From Herbaspirillum sp. AP02 (lineage in GTDB: Bacteria; Pseudomonadota; Gammaproteobacteria; Burkholderiales; Burkholderiaceae_D), in NCBI RefSeq assembly GCF_015767275.1, contig NZ_JADWMY010000001.1, forward strand, positions 620,001 to 684,000: a stretch of 64,000 bases of DNA. Direction: 5' to 3'. Positions 41,536 through 50,927 of the stretch are shown piece after piece (the first letter of the stretch is position 1; each line of letters begins with the position of its first letter). The notes under the pieces were generated by a model. That model did not search any database, had not been told where the DNA came from, and worked only from the letters and a program-made list of their open reading frames with translations. The position numbers were made by a program, and so were the translations under genes.

Positions 41536-41866
41536 CATCCCCCTGCAAAATGCCGTCGCGCTGGCCTACAATGGCAGCCAGGGCGCGCCACAGGTCGTGG
41601 CCAAGGGCCGCGGCCTGGTGGCCGAAGCCATCATCGCCCGCGCCAAAGAAAGCGGCGTCTATGTTCATGAATCCAAGGAACTGGTTTCCCTGCTGATGCA
41701 GGTGGAACTGGACCAGCAGATCCCGCCTGCCCTCTACCGCACTGTGGCGGAATTGCTCGCGTGGTTATATCGTATTGAAAATATGCAATTAGGTGGGTCT
41801 GTGATGTATGATACTGCGTTAAATTATTCAAATAATTTCCCAGGGGAAAGCGAGTCCACTCGCTGA
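41522..41866 (+). CDS. Orphan FlhB C-terminal domain protein (FhlB-like export switch)
   Basis: 114 residues (ATG 41522; 41516 also possible). It aligns with the cytoplasmic FlhB tail after the autocleavage point: N-A-V-A-L-A-Y-N, A-P-Q-V-V-A-K-G-R-G-L, then I-P-P-A-L-Y-R-T-V-A-E-L-L-A-W-L-Y-R. The self-cleaving N-P-T-H is absent (the site reads P-L-Q-N), and there are no membrane helices. FlhB-like tails of this kind can partly replace the FlhB C-terminus in substrate switching. It overlaps the fliK-like gene by 14 bases. The last 20 codons are unusually AT-rich. Confidence 0.82.
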   Translation: MEKPNIPLQNAVALAYNGSQGAPQVVAKGRGLVAEAIIARAKESGVYVHESKELVSLLMQVELDQQIPPALYRTVAELLAWLYRIENMQLGGSVMYDTALNYSNNFPGESESTR

Positions 41867-41893
41867 ATTCAGACGCACAAGACGCACAGATAG

Positions 41894-42649
41894 ATGCCTA
41901 ACCACGACGATATCGAAGACGACAGTCCCTTCCGGGTTCATTCGCGGCGGGAAATCATCGCCCTGCTGACCAGCATGATGGAGAAGAACCAGCTCCTGAG
42001 CCTGCTGATCAAGGGTGGCTCCGAATCCGTGATCACTTCCATACTTGAAGTCGATGCCGATGATGACTCGGTCATCATCGATGCTGCTCCCAGCGCCATG
42101 CTCAATGAGAGCATCGTTGCCAGCAAGCGCATCAATTTCGAAGCACTGTACAACAGCATCCGCATCACCTTCGCAGTCGACGGCGCCAGCCAGATCGAGT
42201 ACCAGAACCGCCCCGCATTCAGGGTGGCCATTCCCGAAAGCCTGGTTCGTCTGCAGCGCCGCGAATATTTCCGCATCCCCACGCCGATTGCCAAGCCGTT
42301 GCGCTGCACCTTCCGCGTGACACAGACCGACGGCTCCTTTGCCACCGTGATCACGCTGCTCAACAACATCAGCGCCGGCGGCGTAGGCATCACCGACGAA
42401 AAGAAGATCCTGCCTTCGACACCCGGCATGATCTATGAAGATTGCCAGCTGGAACTGGGCGACAACACCCTGGTGTCCGTCAAACTGCAAGTCCGGGATT
42501 GCAAGGAATTCAAGATGACCAACGGCAAGGTGGTCAACCGCTTCGGCTGCCAGTTCGTCGACATTCCCCGCACCGTGCTGGCGGCGATCCAGCGCTTCAT
42601 CACCAAGCTGGAACGCGAGCAGAACGCCAAGGCCTCCGGCATGATGTAA
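41894..42649 (+). CDS. ycgR: Flagellar brake protein YcgR (PilZ domain)
   Basis: 251 residues. N-terminal YcgR domain (about 15-115) and C-terminal PilZ domain with the c-di-GMP motif R123-E-Y-F-R127 and N158-I-S-A-G-G163 (the usual D/N-x-S-x-x-G). Under high c-di-GMP it binds the motor (FliG/FliM/MotA) and slows rotation. It is 27 bases after the FlhB-like gene, so it is probably made with the late flagellar genes. A strong terminator follows. Confidence 0.95.
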   Translation: MPNHDDIEDDSPFRVHSRREIIALLTSMMEKNQLLSLLIKGGSESVITSILEVDADDDSVIIDAAPSAMLNESIVASKRINFEALYNSIRITFAVDGASQIEYQNRPAFRVAIPESLVRLQRREYFRIPTPIAKPLRCTFRVTQTDGSFATVITLLNNISAGGVGITDEKKILPSTPGMIYEDCQLELGDNTLVSVKLQVRDCKEFKMTNGKVVNRFGCQFVDIPRTVLAAIQRFITKLEREQNAKASGMM

Positions 42650-42696
42650 TATCGGACGGCACGTCACTGCCTCCGCAACACCCCACCGTACACAAA

Positions 42697-42739
42697 AAAA
42701 CACCCCGAAGACCGGATCAGCCGGTTTTCGGGGTGTTTT
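42697..42739. terminator. Bidirectional terminator between ycgR and fliE
   Basis: A long hairpin: 13-bp outer stem (42697-42709 with 42727-42739) and an inner ACCGG/CCGGT stem, 5-base loop, flanked by A- and T-runs. Confidence 0.93.
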
Positions 42740-42807
42740 GCCATGCAAGCCTGCTCACGGCCGGCAAAGCCGACCCGCGCAAGCATTAACCATCAGGCAT
42801 CAACCGA

Positions 42808-43164
42808 TCACAACTGCATGGTCATGATGTCGCGGTAGGCAGAGACCAGCTTATTACGCACCTGAATACTTGTCTGGAAGGAAATACTAGCCTTTTGTGA
42901 AGCGATCATCACATCAGAAAGATTCACACTATCATCACCCATCGCAAAGGCTTGTGACATCTTGGCTGCCGTTTGCTGGGAATCGTTGACCTGATTGATG
43001 GCCCCCTTGAGCACATCGGCGAAATCGACGCGCTGCGCCGGCTTTTCGGCCTTCAGGCCACTCTGAATCGGATCGGTAACGCCCTGCGCCCGCGCCGCAG
43101 CTGCCTTCAGCTGGGCCACCATCGCCTCGATCTTGCTGGTATCAATCACGCTTTCGATTGCCAT
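42808..43164 (-). CDS. fliE: Flagellar hook-basal body complex protein FliE
   Basis: 118 residues. The conserved C-terminal part reads [26 protein letters not shown]. FliE joins the MS ring (FliF) to the rod (FlgB). It is transcribed alone on the minus strand, divergent from fliF. AAGAGGTGGG just before the ATG is a strong ribosome-binding site. Confidence 0.96.
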   Translation of the reverse strand: MAIESVIDTSKIEAMVAQLKAAAARAQGVTDPIQSGLKAEKPAQRVDFADVLKGAINQVNDSQQTAAKMSQAFAMGDDSVNLSDVMIASQKASISFQTSIQVRNKLVSAYRDIMTMQL

Positions 43165-43269
43165 TTCCCACCTCTTGAGTTCATCTTGCCGGAGCTACCG
43201 GAGCGCAGCACGCACCCCTGCCATCTACAGCAGCACCTTAACACTGCCGCATTGACAAATCGCACCAAT

Positions 43270-43314
43270 AAGCGGGGAATTTGCCATTCTGTTCGGGCGA
43301 TCAAATTCCCGCTT
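43270..43314. promoter_or_regulatory. Inverted repeat midway between fliE and fliF
   Basis: AAGCGGGGAATTT (43270-43282) and AAATTCCCGCTT (43303-43314) are reverse complements except for one missing base, with a 20-base spacer. The centre is about 125 bases from both start codons. It is a candidate shared operator; the binding protein is unknown. Confidence 0.5.
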
Positions 43315-43413
43315 CCAACGGACAATCCACACTGAGCAAAAAACCTCACAAAGGTAGGCAGTGACTAAAGTCTTTATCAAGCTGGCAATCGCGGGGACGC
43401 CAGAGGGGAAATC

Positions 43414-45198
43414 ATGGCGGTAGCAGCCGACGGCACGATGACCGGCGAAACCAATACCACGGGCGACATCAGCAACGCTGAGGGCATGCCCCAGGGCCAA
43501 CCCGCCCAGGGTGGCATGGTTGGCTATGCCCGCTCGCCGCAAGGCAAACGCATCCTGCTCATCATCGCCGCAGCTGCCACCCTGGCGCTGATGGCCGGTA
43601 TCTGGCTGTGGAGCCAGAAGGTCGAGTATCGCGTCCTGTTCTCCAACTTCAATGACCGCGACGGCGGCGCCATCGTGGCCTCGCTGCAGCAGATGAACGT
43701 GCCCTACAAGTATTCCGAGGGCGGCACGGCCATTCTGGTGCCCGAGAACATGGTGCATGACGCCCGTCTGAAGCTGGCCGCCCAAGGCCTGCCCAAGGGC
43801 GGCAATGTCGGCTTCGAGCTGATGGAAAACCAGAAGCTGGGCATTTCCCAGTTCCTGGAACAGGTCAACTTCCAGCGCGCCCTCGAAGGCGAGCTGGCGC
43901 GTTCGGTACAATCCCTGTCCTCGGTACAGACTGCCCGCGTGCACCTGGCCTTGCCCAAGGCGTCGGTCTTCGTGCGCGATCAGCAGAAACCCACCGCATC
44001 CGTAGTGCTGAGCCTCTACCCTGGTCGCTATCTCGACCAGCAACAGGTCAGCGCCATTGTCCACCTGGTCGCCAGCAGCGTCCCCGAACTGTCGCCGAAG
44101 TCGGTCACCATCGTCGACCAGAACGGCAATCTGCTCTCCGACACCACCAAGCAAGCCCAGACCAATACCCTGGACCCGACGCAGCTGAAGTACGTCCAGG
44201 ACCTGCAGCAGGACATCGTCAAACGTGTCGAATCGATCATCGCGCCCATCGTTGGCAATGGCAACGTGCGCGCCGAAGCGACTGCGGATGTCGATTTCTC
44301 CCGTACCGAGCAGGCTTCCGAAGCCTACAAGCCCAACCAGACCAAGGACACCGCTGCCGTTCGCAGCAAGCAGAGCAGCGAAGCCAATAGCGCGACCTCC
44401 GGCACCTCCGGCGTCCCTGGCGCACTGACCAACCAGCCACCGGCCCCGGCCACCGCCCCTATCGTCAACCCGGCTGTGGCCAATGGCGCCGCCAACCAGA
44501 ACGGCACCGCTGCCACGCCCAATGGCGCAGCGCCCGCCCCCACGGCCAGCGGCAACTCGCGCAAGGACGAGACCATCAACTACGAGGTCGACAAGACCGT
44601 GCGTTATACCCAGCAACCCATGGGTGGCGTGCGTCGCCTGACGGTAGCCGTGGTGGTGAACTACAAGCGGACCATGGACAACACCGGCAAGATCGTGATG
44701 CGTCCGCTGACCGAAGCCGAGCGCAACCAGATCACCGACCTGGTCCGCGAGGCGATGGGCTACAACAAGGATCGTGGCGACTCGCTCAACGTGGTCAACA
44801 CCCAGTTCAGCACCGACATGGAACCGGAAGTGCCGCTGTGGAAGCAACCGGGCATGATCGAACTGGCCAAGGAAATCGGCAAGTACGTGCTGGTGGCTGC
44901 AGTGCTGCTGTTCCTCTACTTCCGCGTGCTGCGCCCCATCGTCTGGAAGCTCTCCGGCCGCGAAGAGCGCGAACGCCTGGCCAAGGAAAAGGCCGAGGCC
45001 GAAGCTGCCGCCGCCGCTGCGGCAGTGGCCGCCGGCTTCGATCCGGACGATCCGGATGCCATCGTCAACCTCTCGGGCGAATCCGAAATCGACGAACGCG
45101 CCGCCTACAAGGCCAACCTGGAAACCGCCAAGCAGTGGGCCAAGAACGATCCGAAACTGGTGGCAAGCATCATTAAGTCATGGGTGAACAATGAGTAA
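43414..45198 (+). CDS. fliF: Flagellar MS-ring protein FliF
   Basis: 594 residues. First membrane helix at about 46-66, periplasmic YscJ/FliF domain (Y-R-V-L-F-S-N-F-x-D-R-D-G-G, and Q-V-N-F-Q-R-A-L-E-G-E-L-A-R-S), a Ser/Thr/Ala/Pro-rich linker (about 310-390), second helix near 490-505, and a C-terminal cytoplasmic FliG-binding tail. It is the housing of the export apparatus. GAGGGG before the ATG. The end overlaps fliG by 8 bases. Confidence 0.97.
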   Translation: MAVAADGTMTGETNTTGDISNAEGMPQGQPAQGGMVGYARSPQGKRILLIIAAAATLALMAGIWLWSQKVEYRVLFSNFNDRDGGAIVASLQQMNVPYKYSEGGTAILVPENMVHDARLKLAAQGLPKGGNVGFELMENQKLGISQFLEQVNFQRALEGELARSVQSLSSVQTARVHLALPKASVFVRDQQKPTASVVLSLYPGRYLDQQQVSAIVHLVASSVPELSPKSVTIVDQNGNLLSDTTKQAQTNTLDPTQLKYVQDLQQDIVKRVESIIAPIVGNGNVRAEATADVDFSRTEQASEAYKPNQTKDTAAVRSKQSSEANSATSGTSGVPGALTNQPPAPATAPIVNPAVANGAANQNGTAATPNGAAPAPTASGNSRKDETINYEVDKTVRYTQQPMGGVRRLTVAVVVNYKRTMDNTGKIVMRPLTEAERNQITDLVREAMGYNKDRGDSLNVVNTQFSTDMEPEVPLWKQPGMIELAKEIGKYVLVAAVLLFLYFRVLRPIVWKLSGREERERLAKEKAEAEAAAAAAAVAAGFDPDDPDAIVNLSGESEIDERAAYKANLETAKQWAKNDPKLVASIIKSWVNNE

Positions 45199-46186
45199 CG
45201 ACGGCGTTCAGAAAGGCGCCATCCTCATGCTCGCCCTGGGCGAGGATGAGGCCGCCGAAGTGATGAAATACCTGGGCCCGAAAGAGGTCCAGAAGCTGGG
45301 CGCGGCCATGTCGGCCCTGCGCAATGTCAGCTTCGAGGAAATCAACGAAGTGCTGGAAGCCTTCGTCGCCGAGACCGGCCAGGCCTCTTCGCTGGGACTG
45401 GATTCGGACGAGTACATCCGCAGCGTGCTGACCAAGGCCCTGGGCGACGACAAGGCCACCTCCCTGCTCAACCGCATCCTCGGTGGACGCGACGCTTCCG
45501 GCATCGAAAGCCTCAAGTGGATGGACGCGCAGTCGGTGGCCGAACTCATCCGCAACGAACACCCGCAGATCATCGCCACCATCCTGGTCCACCTGGAGCG
45601 CGACCATGCCTGCGGTATCATCAACAATTTCACGGAACGTTTGCGCAACGACGTCATCCTTCGTATTGCAACCCTGGACGGCGTGCAGCCGGCCGCGTTG
45701 CGCGAACTCAATGACGTGTTGACCAAGCTGCTGACCGGCAACGAAAGCCTCAAGAAGCAACAGATGGGCGGTATCCGTACCGCGGCCGAGATCCTCAACT
45801 TCATGTCGGGCGAGAACGAGACTGCGGTGATGAACAACCTGCGTTCCTACGACGAGGACATGGCGCAGAAGATCATGGACGAGATGTTCGTCTTCGAGAA
45901 CATCATCGACATCGACGGCCGCGGCATCCAGCTGCTGCTGCGCGAAGTCCAGTCCGAGTCGCTGATCGTGGCCCTGAAGGGTGCCTCGCAAGGCCTGCGC
46001 GACAAGATCTTCGCCAACATGTCGCAGCGTGCGGCCGAGATGATGAAGGAAGACCTGGAATCCAAGGGACCGGTGCGTCTGTCCGAAGTCGATGCGCAAC
46101 AGAAGGCCATCCTGCAGATCGTGCGCCGCCTGGCCGACGAAGGCCAGATCGTGCTGGGCGCCAAAGGCGAGGACGCGTTCGTCTGA
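45191..46186 (+). CDS. fliG: Flagellar motor switch protein FliG
   Basis: 331 residues, normal length. The middle domain carries E-H-P-Q-I-I-A-T-I-L (EHPQ motif that binds FliM), and the C-terminal torque helix has charged D-K-I-F-A-N-M-S-Q-R-A-A-E. It overlaps fliF, so stoichiometric synthesis is likely. Part of fliFGHIJK. Confidence 0.97.
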   Translation: MSNDGVQKGAILMLALGEDEAAEVMKYLGPKEVQKLGAAMSALRNVSFEEINEVLEAFVAETGQASSLGLDSDEYIRSVLTKALGDDKATSLLNRILGGRDASGIESLKWMDAQSVAELIRNEHPQIIATILVHLERDHACGIINNFTERLRNDVILRIATLDGVQPAALRELNDVLTKLLTGNESLKKQQMGGIRTAAEILNFMSGENETAVMNNLRSYDEDMAQKIMDEMFVFENIIDIDGRGIQLLLREVQSESLIVALKGASQGLRDKIFANMSQRAAEMMKEDLESKGPVRLSEVDAQQKAILQIVRRLADEGQIVLGAKGEDAFV

Positions 46187-46248
46187 TGCGCTTGACGCCC
46201 ATCGTGCAGTTTGCTGTCGGCATGCCGGCCTGAGGAGTCAAAGAAGCC

Positions 46249-46950
46249 ATGCGTGCAAAGATCATACCCAAGGAAGAGATGACGCCCTACCAGCGTTGGG
46301 AGCTGGCGTCCTTCCACGACGAACCCGAACCGGAGCCCGAACCGCTGCCGGAAGAGGAGGAATTCCTCGAAGAACCGCCGCCGGTACCGCAACTGACCGC
46401 CGAGCAGCTGGATGCCATCCGCGAGGCCGCGCGCCAGGAAGGCTTTACCGAAGGCCGCCAGCATGGCCTGCAGGCCGGCCGCTCGGAAGGCTATATGGCC
46501 GGATTGCAGCAGGGCCAGCAGGAAATCAACGAAGTCATCCAGCATTTCCGCCAGATCGCGGTCAACTTCAGTACCGAAGTCTCCCAGTGCAGCGAACGCA
46601 TGGCCCCTGAGATGCTGGACTTGGCGCTAGACCTGGCCAAGTCCATGCTCAAGACCGCCCTGCGCGCACGTCCGGAACTGGTCCTGCCCACCGTCAGCGC
46701 CGCCATCCACGCGCTGCCCATCTTGCAACTGCCGGCCAGCCTGGCCCTGCACCCGGAAGACGCCGCGCTGGTACGCGAGCACATGGGCGCAGAACTGGCC
46801 CAGCAGGGCTGGAAGATCGACGAGGATCCCCAGATGGACCGTGGCGGTTGCCGTGTCGAAACCCGGACCAACCAGATCGATGCCACCACCCAGACCCGCT
46901 GGAAGCGCCTGGGCGAGTCACTCTCCAAGCAGCTCGACTGGCTGGAATGA
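46249..46950 (+). CDS. fliH: Flagellar assembly protein FliH
   Basis: 233 residues. Acidic Glu/Pro-rich N-terminal region (about 20-50), a G-x-x-x-G-like repeat region (E-G-F-T-E-G-R-Q-H-G-L-Q-A-G-R, about 67-85) and a C-terminal domain related to V/F-ATPase delta/E subunits. FliH holds the FliI ATPase in check and guides it to the gate. Start ATG 46249 is 62 bases after fliG. Confidence 0.94.
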   Translation: MRAKIIPKEEMTPYQRWELASFHDEPEPEPEPLPEEEEFLEEPPPVPQLTAEQLDAIREAARQEGFTEGRQHGLQAGRSEGYMAGLQQGQQEINEVIQHFRQIAVNFSTEVSQCSERMAPEMLDLALDLAKSMLKTALRARPELVLPTVSAAIHALPILQLPASLALHPEDAALVREHMGAELAQQGWKIDEDPQMDRGGCRVETRTNQIDATTQTRWKRLGESLSKQLDWLE

Positions 46951-46988
46951 AGTTGTGCAAGTGATACCGACCTGAACGGGAGCCCCGC

Positions 46989-48395
46989 ATGAACTCCCCG
47001 ATGCCTTCCCATAGCAGCCTCTGGCAAGCCTATCTGCACAACTGTCGCAGCCTGGTTTCCATGGCTGAGCCGACCATGACCGCCGGCCGCATCACCCGCG
47101 TCGCCGGGCTGGTGATGGAAGCGGTCGGACTGAAGCTGCCGGTAGGCAGCCCCTGCAACGTCCCGCTGCCCAATGGCACCATGATCGAAGCAGAAGTCGT
47201 CGGTTTCCAGGACGATCGCCTCTTTCTCATGCCGCAAAGCGATGTCGAGGGCATCGTCCCGGGCACCCGCGTCTATCCGGTCGAACCGGTCCGCCCGCCG
47301 CCGCGCACCGGCCCCATCAGCTTTACTCCGCGCCGTATCGATGAGCACAGCCGCCGCCTGCCGGTCGGCGACGAACTGCTGGGCCGCGTACTCGATGGCG
47401 CCGGCCGTCCACTGGACAATCTCGGCCCGCTGCACACCGAAAGCTCCGCCCCGCTGGGCGTACGCGCCGCCAATCCGCTGGGGCGTGCACCGATCCGCGA
47501 CATCCTCGACACCGGTATTCGCGCCATCAACACCATGCTCACCGTGGGCCGTGGCCAGCGCATGGGCCTGTTCGCCGGCTCCGGCGTGGGCAAGAGCGTA
47601 CTGCTGGGCATGATGGCGCGCTACACCAGCGCCGACGTGATCGTCGTTGGACTGATCGGCGAGCGCGGCCGCGAGGTCAAGGAATTCATCGAACAGATCC
47701 TGGGGCCCGAAGGCCTGGCTCGTTCGGTGGTGGTGGCCGCCCCCGCCGATACCCCGCCCCTGATGCGCCTGCAGGGGGCAGCCTATTGCACCTCGATTGC
47801 CGAATATTTCCGCGATCAGGGCAAGGATGTGCTGCTGATCATGGATTCGCTCACCCGCTATGCCATGGCCCAGCGCGAGATCGCCCTGGCCATTGGCGAG
47901 CCGCCGGCCACCAAGGGCTATCCGCCGTCAGTGTTCGCCAAGCTGCCGGCATTGGTGGAGCGCGCCGGCAATGGCGACGAGGGCGGCGGCTCGATCACCG
48001 CCTTCTACACCGTACTCACCGAGGGCGACGACCAGCAGGACCCGATCGCCGATGCCGCCCGCGCCATTCTGGACGGGCACATCGTGCTCAACCGCCAGCT
48101 GGCCGAGGCGGGCCACTACCCGGCCATCGATATCGAGCAATCCATCAGCCGCGCCATGCACAGCATCACCGATGCCGACCACCAACGCCGCTCACGCCAC
48201 CTGAAACAGCTGTATTCACGCTTCCAGCGTAACCGCGACCTCATCAGCGTGGGCGCCTATTCCGCCGGCAGCGACCCCATCCTCGACGAAGCCATTGCCT
48301 TATTGCCAAGAATGGAAGCCTTTTTGCAGCAAGGCATCCACGAGCAGGCCGATGTATCAGAGAGCTTGAGGCAACTTACCGCTCTATTCGGGTGA
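46989..48395 (+). CDS. fliI: Flagellum-specific export ATPase FliI
   Basis: 468 residues. Walker A G-S-G-V-G-K-S at about 196-202, the E-R-G-R-E-V-K-E-F segment, and Walker B region [10 protein letters not shown]. Homologous to F1-ATPase beta. It powers unloading and export of flagellar substrates. Two ATG (46989 and codon 5) exist; I take the first, with GGGAG ahead of it. Confidence 0.97.
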   Translation: MNSPMPSHSSLWQAYLHNCRSLVSMAEPTMTAGRITRVAGLVMEAVGLKLPVGSPCNVPLPNGTMIEAEVVGFQDDRLFLMPQSDVEGIVPGTRVYPVEPVRPPPRTGPISFTPRRIDEHSRRLPVGDELLGRVLDGAGRPLDNLGPLHTESSAPLGVRAANPLGRAPIRDILDTGIRAINTMLTVGRGQRMGLFAGSGVGKSVLLGMMARYTSADVIVVGLIGERGREVKEFIEQILGPEGLARSVVVAAPADTPPLMRLQGAAYCTSIAEYFRDQGKDVLLIMDSLTRYAMAQREIALAIGEPPATKGYPPSVFAKLPALVERAGNGDEGGGSITAFYTVLTEGDDQQDPIADAARAILDGHIVLNRQLAEAGHYPAIDIEQSISRAMHSITDADHQRRSRHLKQLYSRFQRNRDLISVGAYSAGSDPILDEAIALLPRMEAFLQQGIHEQADVSESLRQLTALFG

Positions 48396-48432
48396 TTGAG
48401 CAGCAGCGCCCAAAAATATAATCTGAGCGATC

Positions 48433-48873
48433 ATGGCTACTCCCTCCGCACTTGATACGCTGATTGAATTGGCGACCAAAGAGACCGACGATGCGACCAA
48501 GCGCCTCGGCCGGGCTATTCGCGTGAGTGAAGAAGCACAGCAGAAGCTGGGCATCCTGCAGCAATACCGCGATGACTATGCAGCACGCTTCCAGGAAACC
48601 CTGACCAATGGCTTGACCGCCCTGGCCTACCGCAACTTCCAGTTGTTCCTGGAGAAGATCGACAACGCCATCGACGGCCAGCAGGATGTGGTGCAGAGCA
48701 GCCAGCAACGCGTGGCTGAAGCTCGCACTGCCTGGCAGGCCTGCGAGCGCAAGCGCATGTCCTACGACACCCTGGCCACGCGTGCCAGGGACAAGGAAAT
48801 GCGCAAGGAAAACAAGCGCGACCAGAAGTCCATGGACGAGCACGCCGCACGCATCAGCTTCTACAAGCGCTGA
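48433..48873 (+). CDS. fliJ: Flagellar export protein FliJ
   Basis: 146 residues, a mostly coiled-coil protein with heptad-like charge pattern (K-E-T-D-D-A-T-K-R-L, ending D-E-H-A-A-R-I-S-F-Y-K-R). FliJ links the ATPase to FlhA and recycles chaperones. Position between fliI and fliK is standard. Sequence conservation is weak, and context weighs in the call. Confidence 0.93.
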   Translation: MATPSALDTLIELATKETDDATKRLGRAIRVSEEAQQKLGILQQYRDDYAARFQETLTNGLTALAYRNFQLFLEKIDNAIDGQQDVVQSSQQRVAEARTAWQACERKRMSYDTLATRARDKEMRKENKRDQKSMDEHAARISFYKR

Positions 48874-48963
48874 TCCGGCCTGCGACAGGCAAGCAGTACA
48901 CGACGACCGCAACGCACAGAGTACGCAGAGCACCGAGTAGCACGTAACCGACAGGCCACCACC

Positions 48964-50256
48964 ATGAACACTTCCCTGCCGCTGTTGAATGTCATTACCG
49001 GCTCGCAAGCCGCCACCGGTTCGCGCTCGGGCAATCCGGCCGACAGCTTCACGGCCGACGTCCCCTTCAACCAGGTGCTCAATAGCCAGGTCAGCACGCG
49101 CAACCAGGAAAATCAGTCGAAAGACAAGCCACAGGCCGCGCCCGCAGCGACGAACCAGACCGCGCAGAATGACGCTGCCAAGCCGGCAGCAGCGGCCAAG
49201 GCCGAATCGAAGTCGGAAGTTGCCGACAAGAGCAAGGACGAGGACGATGCCGACGACGACACCACCACCCCGGCCTCGGCCGAGTTGCTGGCGCTGGTCG
49301 CCAACATCGCCCAGAATGCCGTCAAGCCGGTGACCGAGGGCAAAAGCGAAAACACCGAGGGCGACCTGCTGAGCCAGGCCAAGCGCGGCGGCGCAGCGCC
49401 ATCGCTGGCCGACCAGCATCAGGCCATGATGGAAGACGCCAAACAAGGCAAGATCGACCTGGCGGGCCTACAAAACAGCATGGCCGCCAGCAAGGCCAGG
49501 CAGGACAGCGCAGAACTGGCCCGCAAAGGTGCCGCGACCGAGGCCAATGCCCTGGATCAGGCCAGCGACAAGAGCAGCAAGAACGACAAGCCTGCCATCG
49601 ACCTGGGAAGCGACACCAGCAAGGCCACTCCCAAGGAAGATGCCACTGCCCTGGCCAGCCGCGCCCAGTTCGGCAAGGTGAGTGCGGAAGCCGCACCGGT
49701 GGTCAAACAGGACCTGCCGCAGGCCACCGCAACCCCGTTGGTCATGCCTGCCATGCAGCAGGCCCTGGCCGCCAACCAGCCGCAGGCCGTCTTCGGCAGC
49801 ACCTACACCGACAAGATTCAGCCCAATGTGGGCAGCGCTGGCTGGGATCAGGCGGTCGGCAGCAAGATCACCTGGATGGTCAGCGCCGGCATGCAAAGTG
49901 CCTCCCTGACCCTGAACCCGCCCGATCTCGGACCGATGCAAGTGGTCCTGAACGTACACAACCAGCAGGCCGACGCCACCTTCATCACCGCCCAGCCCGA
50001 AGTGAAGCAGGCGCTGGAAGCGGCCATGCCCAAGCTGCGCGAAATGATGGACCAGGCCGGCATCCAGCTGGGCCAGGCCACCGTCAATACCGGCATGCCC
50101 AATCAGCAGCAAGGCAACAATGGACAGCAGCAAGGCCGCGCTTCGTCAGCATCGGGCAGCTTCGGCAAGGAACAGGACGGCGAGCTGGCCGTCAACGCGA
50201 CCACCACCACGACCGCCACCAGCAGCGGCGCAGGTCTGGTGGACACCTTCGCCTGA
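48964..50256 (+). CDS. fliK: Flagellar hook-length control protein FliK
   Basis: 430 residues. A long Ala/Lys/Asp/Ser-rich, low-complexity N-terminal region, then the conserved C-terminal domain from about residue 290: S-L-T-L-N-P-P-D-L-G-P-M-Q-V-V-L-N-V-H-N, and P-K-L-R-E-M-M-D-Q-A-G-I-Q-L-G. FliK measures the hook and switches FlhB specificity. This is the orthologue by position; a second FliK-like gene is at 40351-41535. Confidence 0.95.
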   Translation: MNTSLPLLNVITGSQAATGSRSGNPADSFTADVPFNQVLNSQVSTRNQENQSKDKPQAAPAATNQTAQNDAAKPAAAAKAESKSEVADKSKDEDDADDDTTTPASAELLALVANIAQNAVKPVTEGKSENTEGDLLSQAKRGGAAPSLADQHQAMMEDAKQGKIDLAGLQNSMAASKARQDSAELARKGAATEANALDQASDKSSKNDKPAIDLGSDTSKATPKEDATALASRAQFGKVSAEAAPVVKQDLPQATATPLVMPAMQQALAANQPQAVFGSTYTDKIQPNVGSAGWDQAVGSKITWMVSAGMQSASLTLNPPDLGPMQVVLNVHNQQADATFITAQPEVKQALEAAMPKLREMMDQAGIQLGQATVNTGMPNQQQGNNGQQQGRASSASGSFGKEQDGELAVNATTTTTATSSGAGLVDTFA

Positions 50257-50309
50257 GGCCGGCCGCGACCGACCCACTTACAAAAAATGCAATTTCGTCC
50301 GCGCAGGGC

Positions 50310-50336
50310 TCAACAATGGGATTTCCTTGCCGATAA
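50310..50336 (+). promoter_or_regulatory. Candidate sigma-28 promoter of the fliL operon
   Basis: GCCGATAA (50329-50336) is an exact sigma-28 -10 element. The -35 eleven bases upstream, TCAACAAT (50310-50317), matches only 4 of 8. It lies in the only sizeable gap between fliK and fliL. Confidence 0.4.
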
Positions 50337-50382
50337 GCAGATATCCTCGCATTACGCGCTGACGAACTGAAAGGACTAGTAG

Positions 50383-50898
50383 ATGGCAACAAAAGGAAAA
50401 GCACCTGCCAAGGGCGCTGAAGCAGATACAGCACCGGCCAAATCCAGCAAGAAGATGCTGTTCATCATCATCGGCGTCGTGCTGGTGCTGGTCGTCGGTG
50501 GTGCCGGCGCCTTCTTCATGATGGGCGGCAAGGGTAAAAAGGGCGAGGATCACGCCGAGGAAAAGTCCGAGGCCAAGGCCCCGACCTTCGTGGTCATCGA
50601 GCCCTTCGTGGTCAACCTGCAGCAGGAATCCGGCGACCAGTATCTGCAAGTGGCGATGACCCTGCAAGTGCCGGATGGCCAGACCGCCGAAGCGCTGAAG
50701 CTTTACATGCCGCAAGTTCGCAGCCGCCTGCTGATGGTGCTGTCCAGCAAGAAGGCTTCCGAATTGCTCACCAGTGAAGGCAAACGCAAGCTCACCGACG
50801 AGATCATCGACCAACTGGGCGAACCGTTCTCCGGCAAGGGCAAGGGACCGCAGATCACCGACGTGTTCTACACCTCGTTCGTGATCCAACAGCAGTAA
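50383..50898 (+). CDS. fliL: Flagellar basal body-associated protein FliL
   Basis: 171 residues. One membrane helix at about 21-43 after a Lys/Ala-rich N-terminus, then the periplasmic FliL domain (F-V-V-N-L-Q, Y-L-Q-V-A-M-T-L-Q, R-S-R-L-L-M-V-L-S-S-K, ending D-V-F-Y-T-S-F-V-I-Q-Q). FliL rings surround the stator units. First gene of fliLMNOPQR, 126 bases after fliK. Confidence 0.96.
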   Translation: MATKGKAPAKGAEADTAPAKSSKKMLFIIIGVVLVLVVGGAGAFFMMGGKGKKGEDHAEEKSEAKAPTFVVIEPFVVNLQQESGDQYLQVAMTLQVPDGQTAEALKLYMPQVRSRLLMVLSSKKASELLTSEGKRKLTDEIIDQLGEPFSGKGKGPQITDVFYTSFVIQQQ

Positions 50899-50927
50899 CA
50901 CCGCATCGCAGTCAGAGATTTTCGACC

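Noticed and set aside
43376-43402. TAAAGTCT upstream of fliF as sigma-28 promoter
   Set aside because: The -35 is good but the -10 position matches only about 2 of 8 bases.
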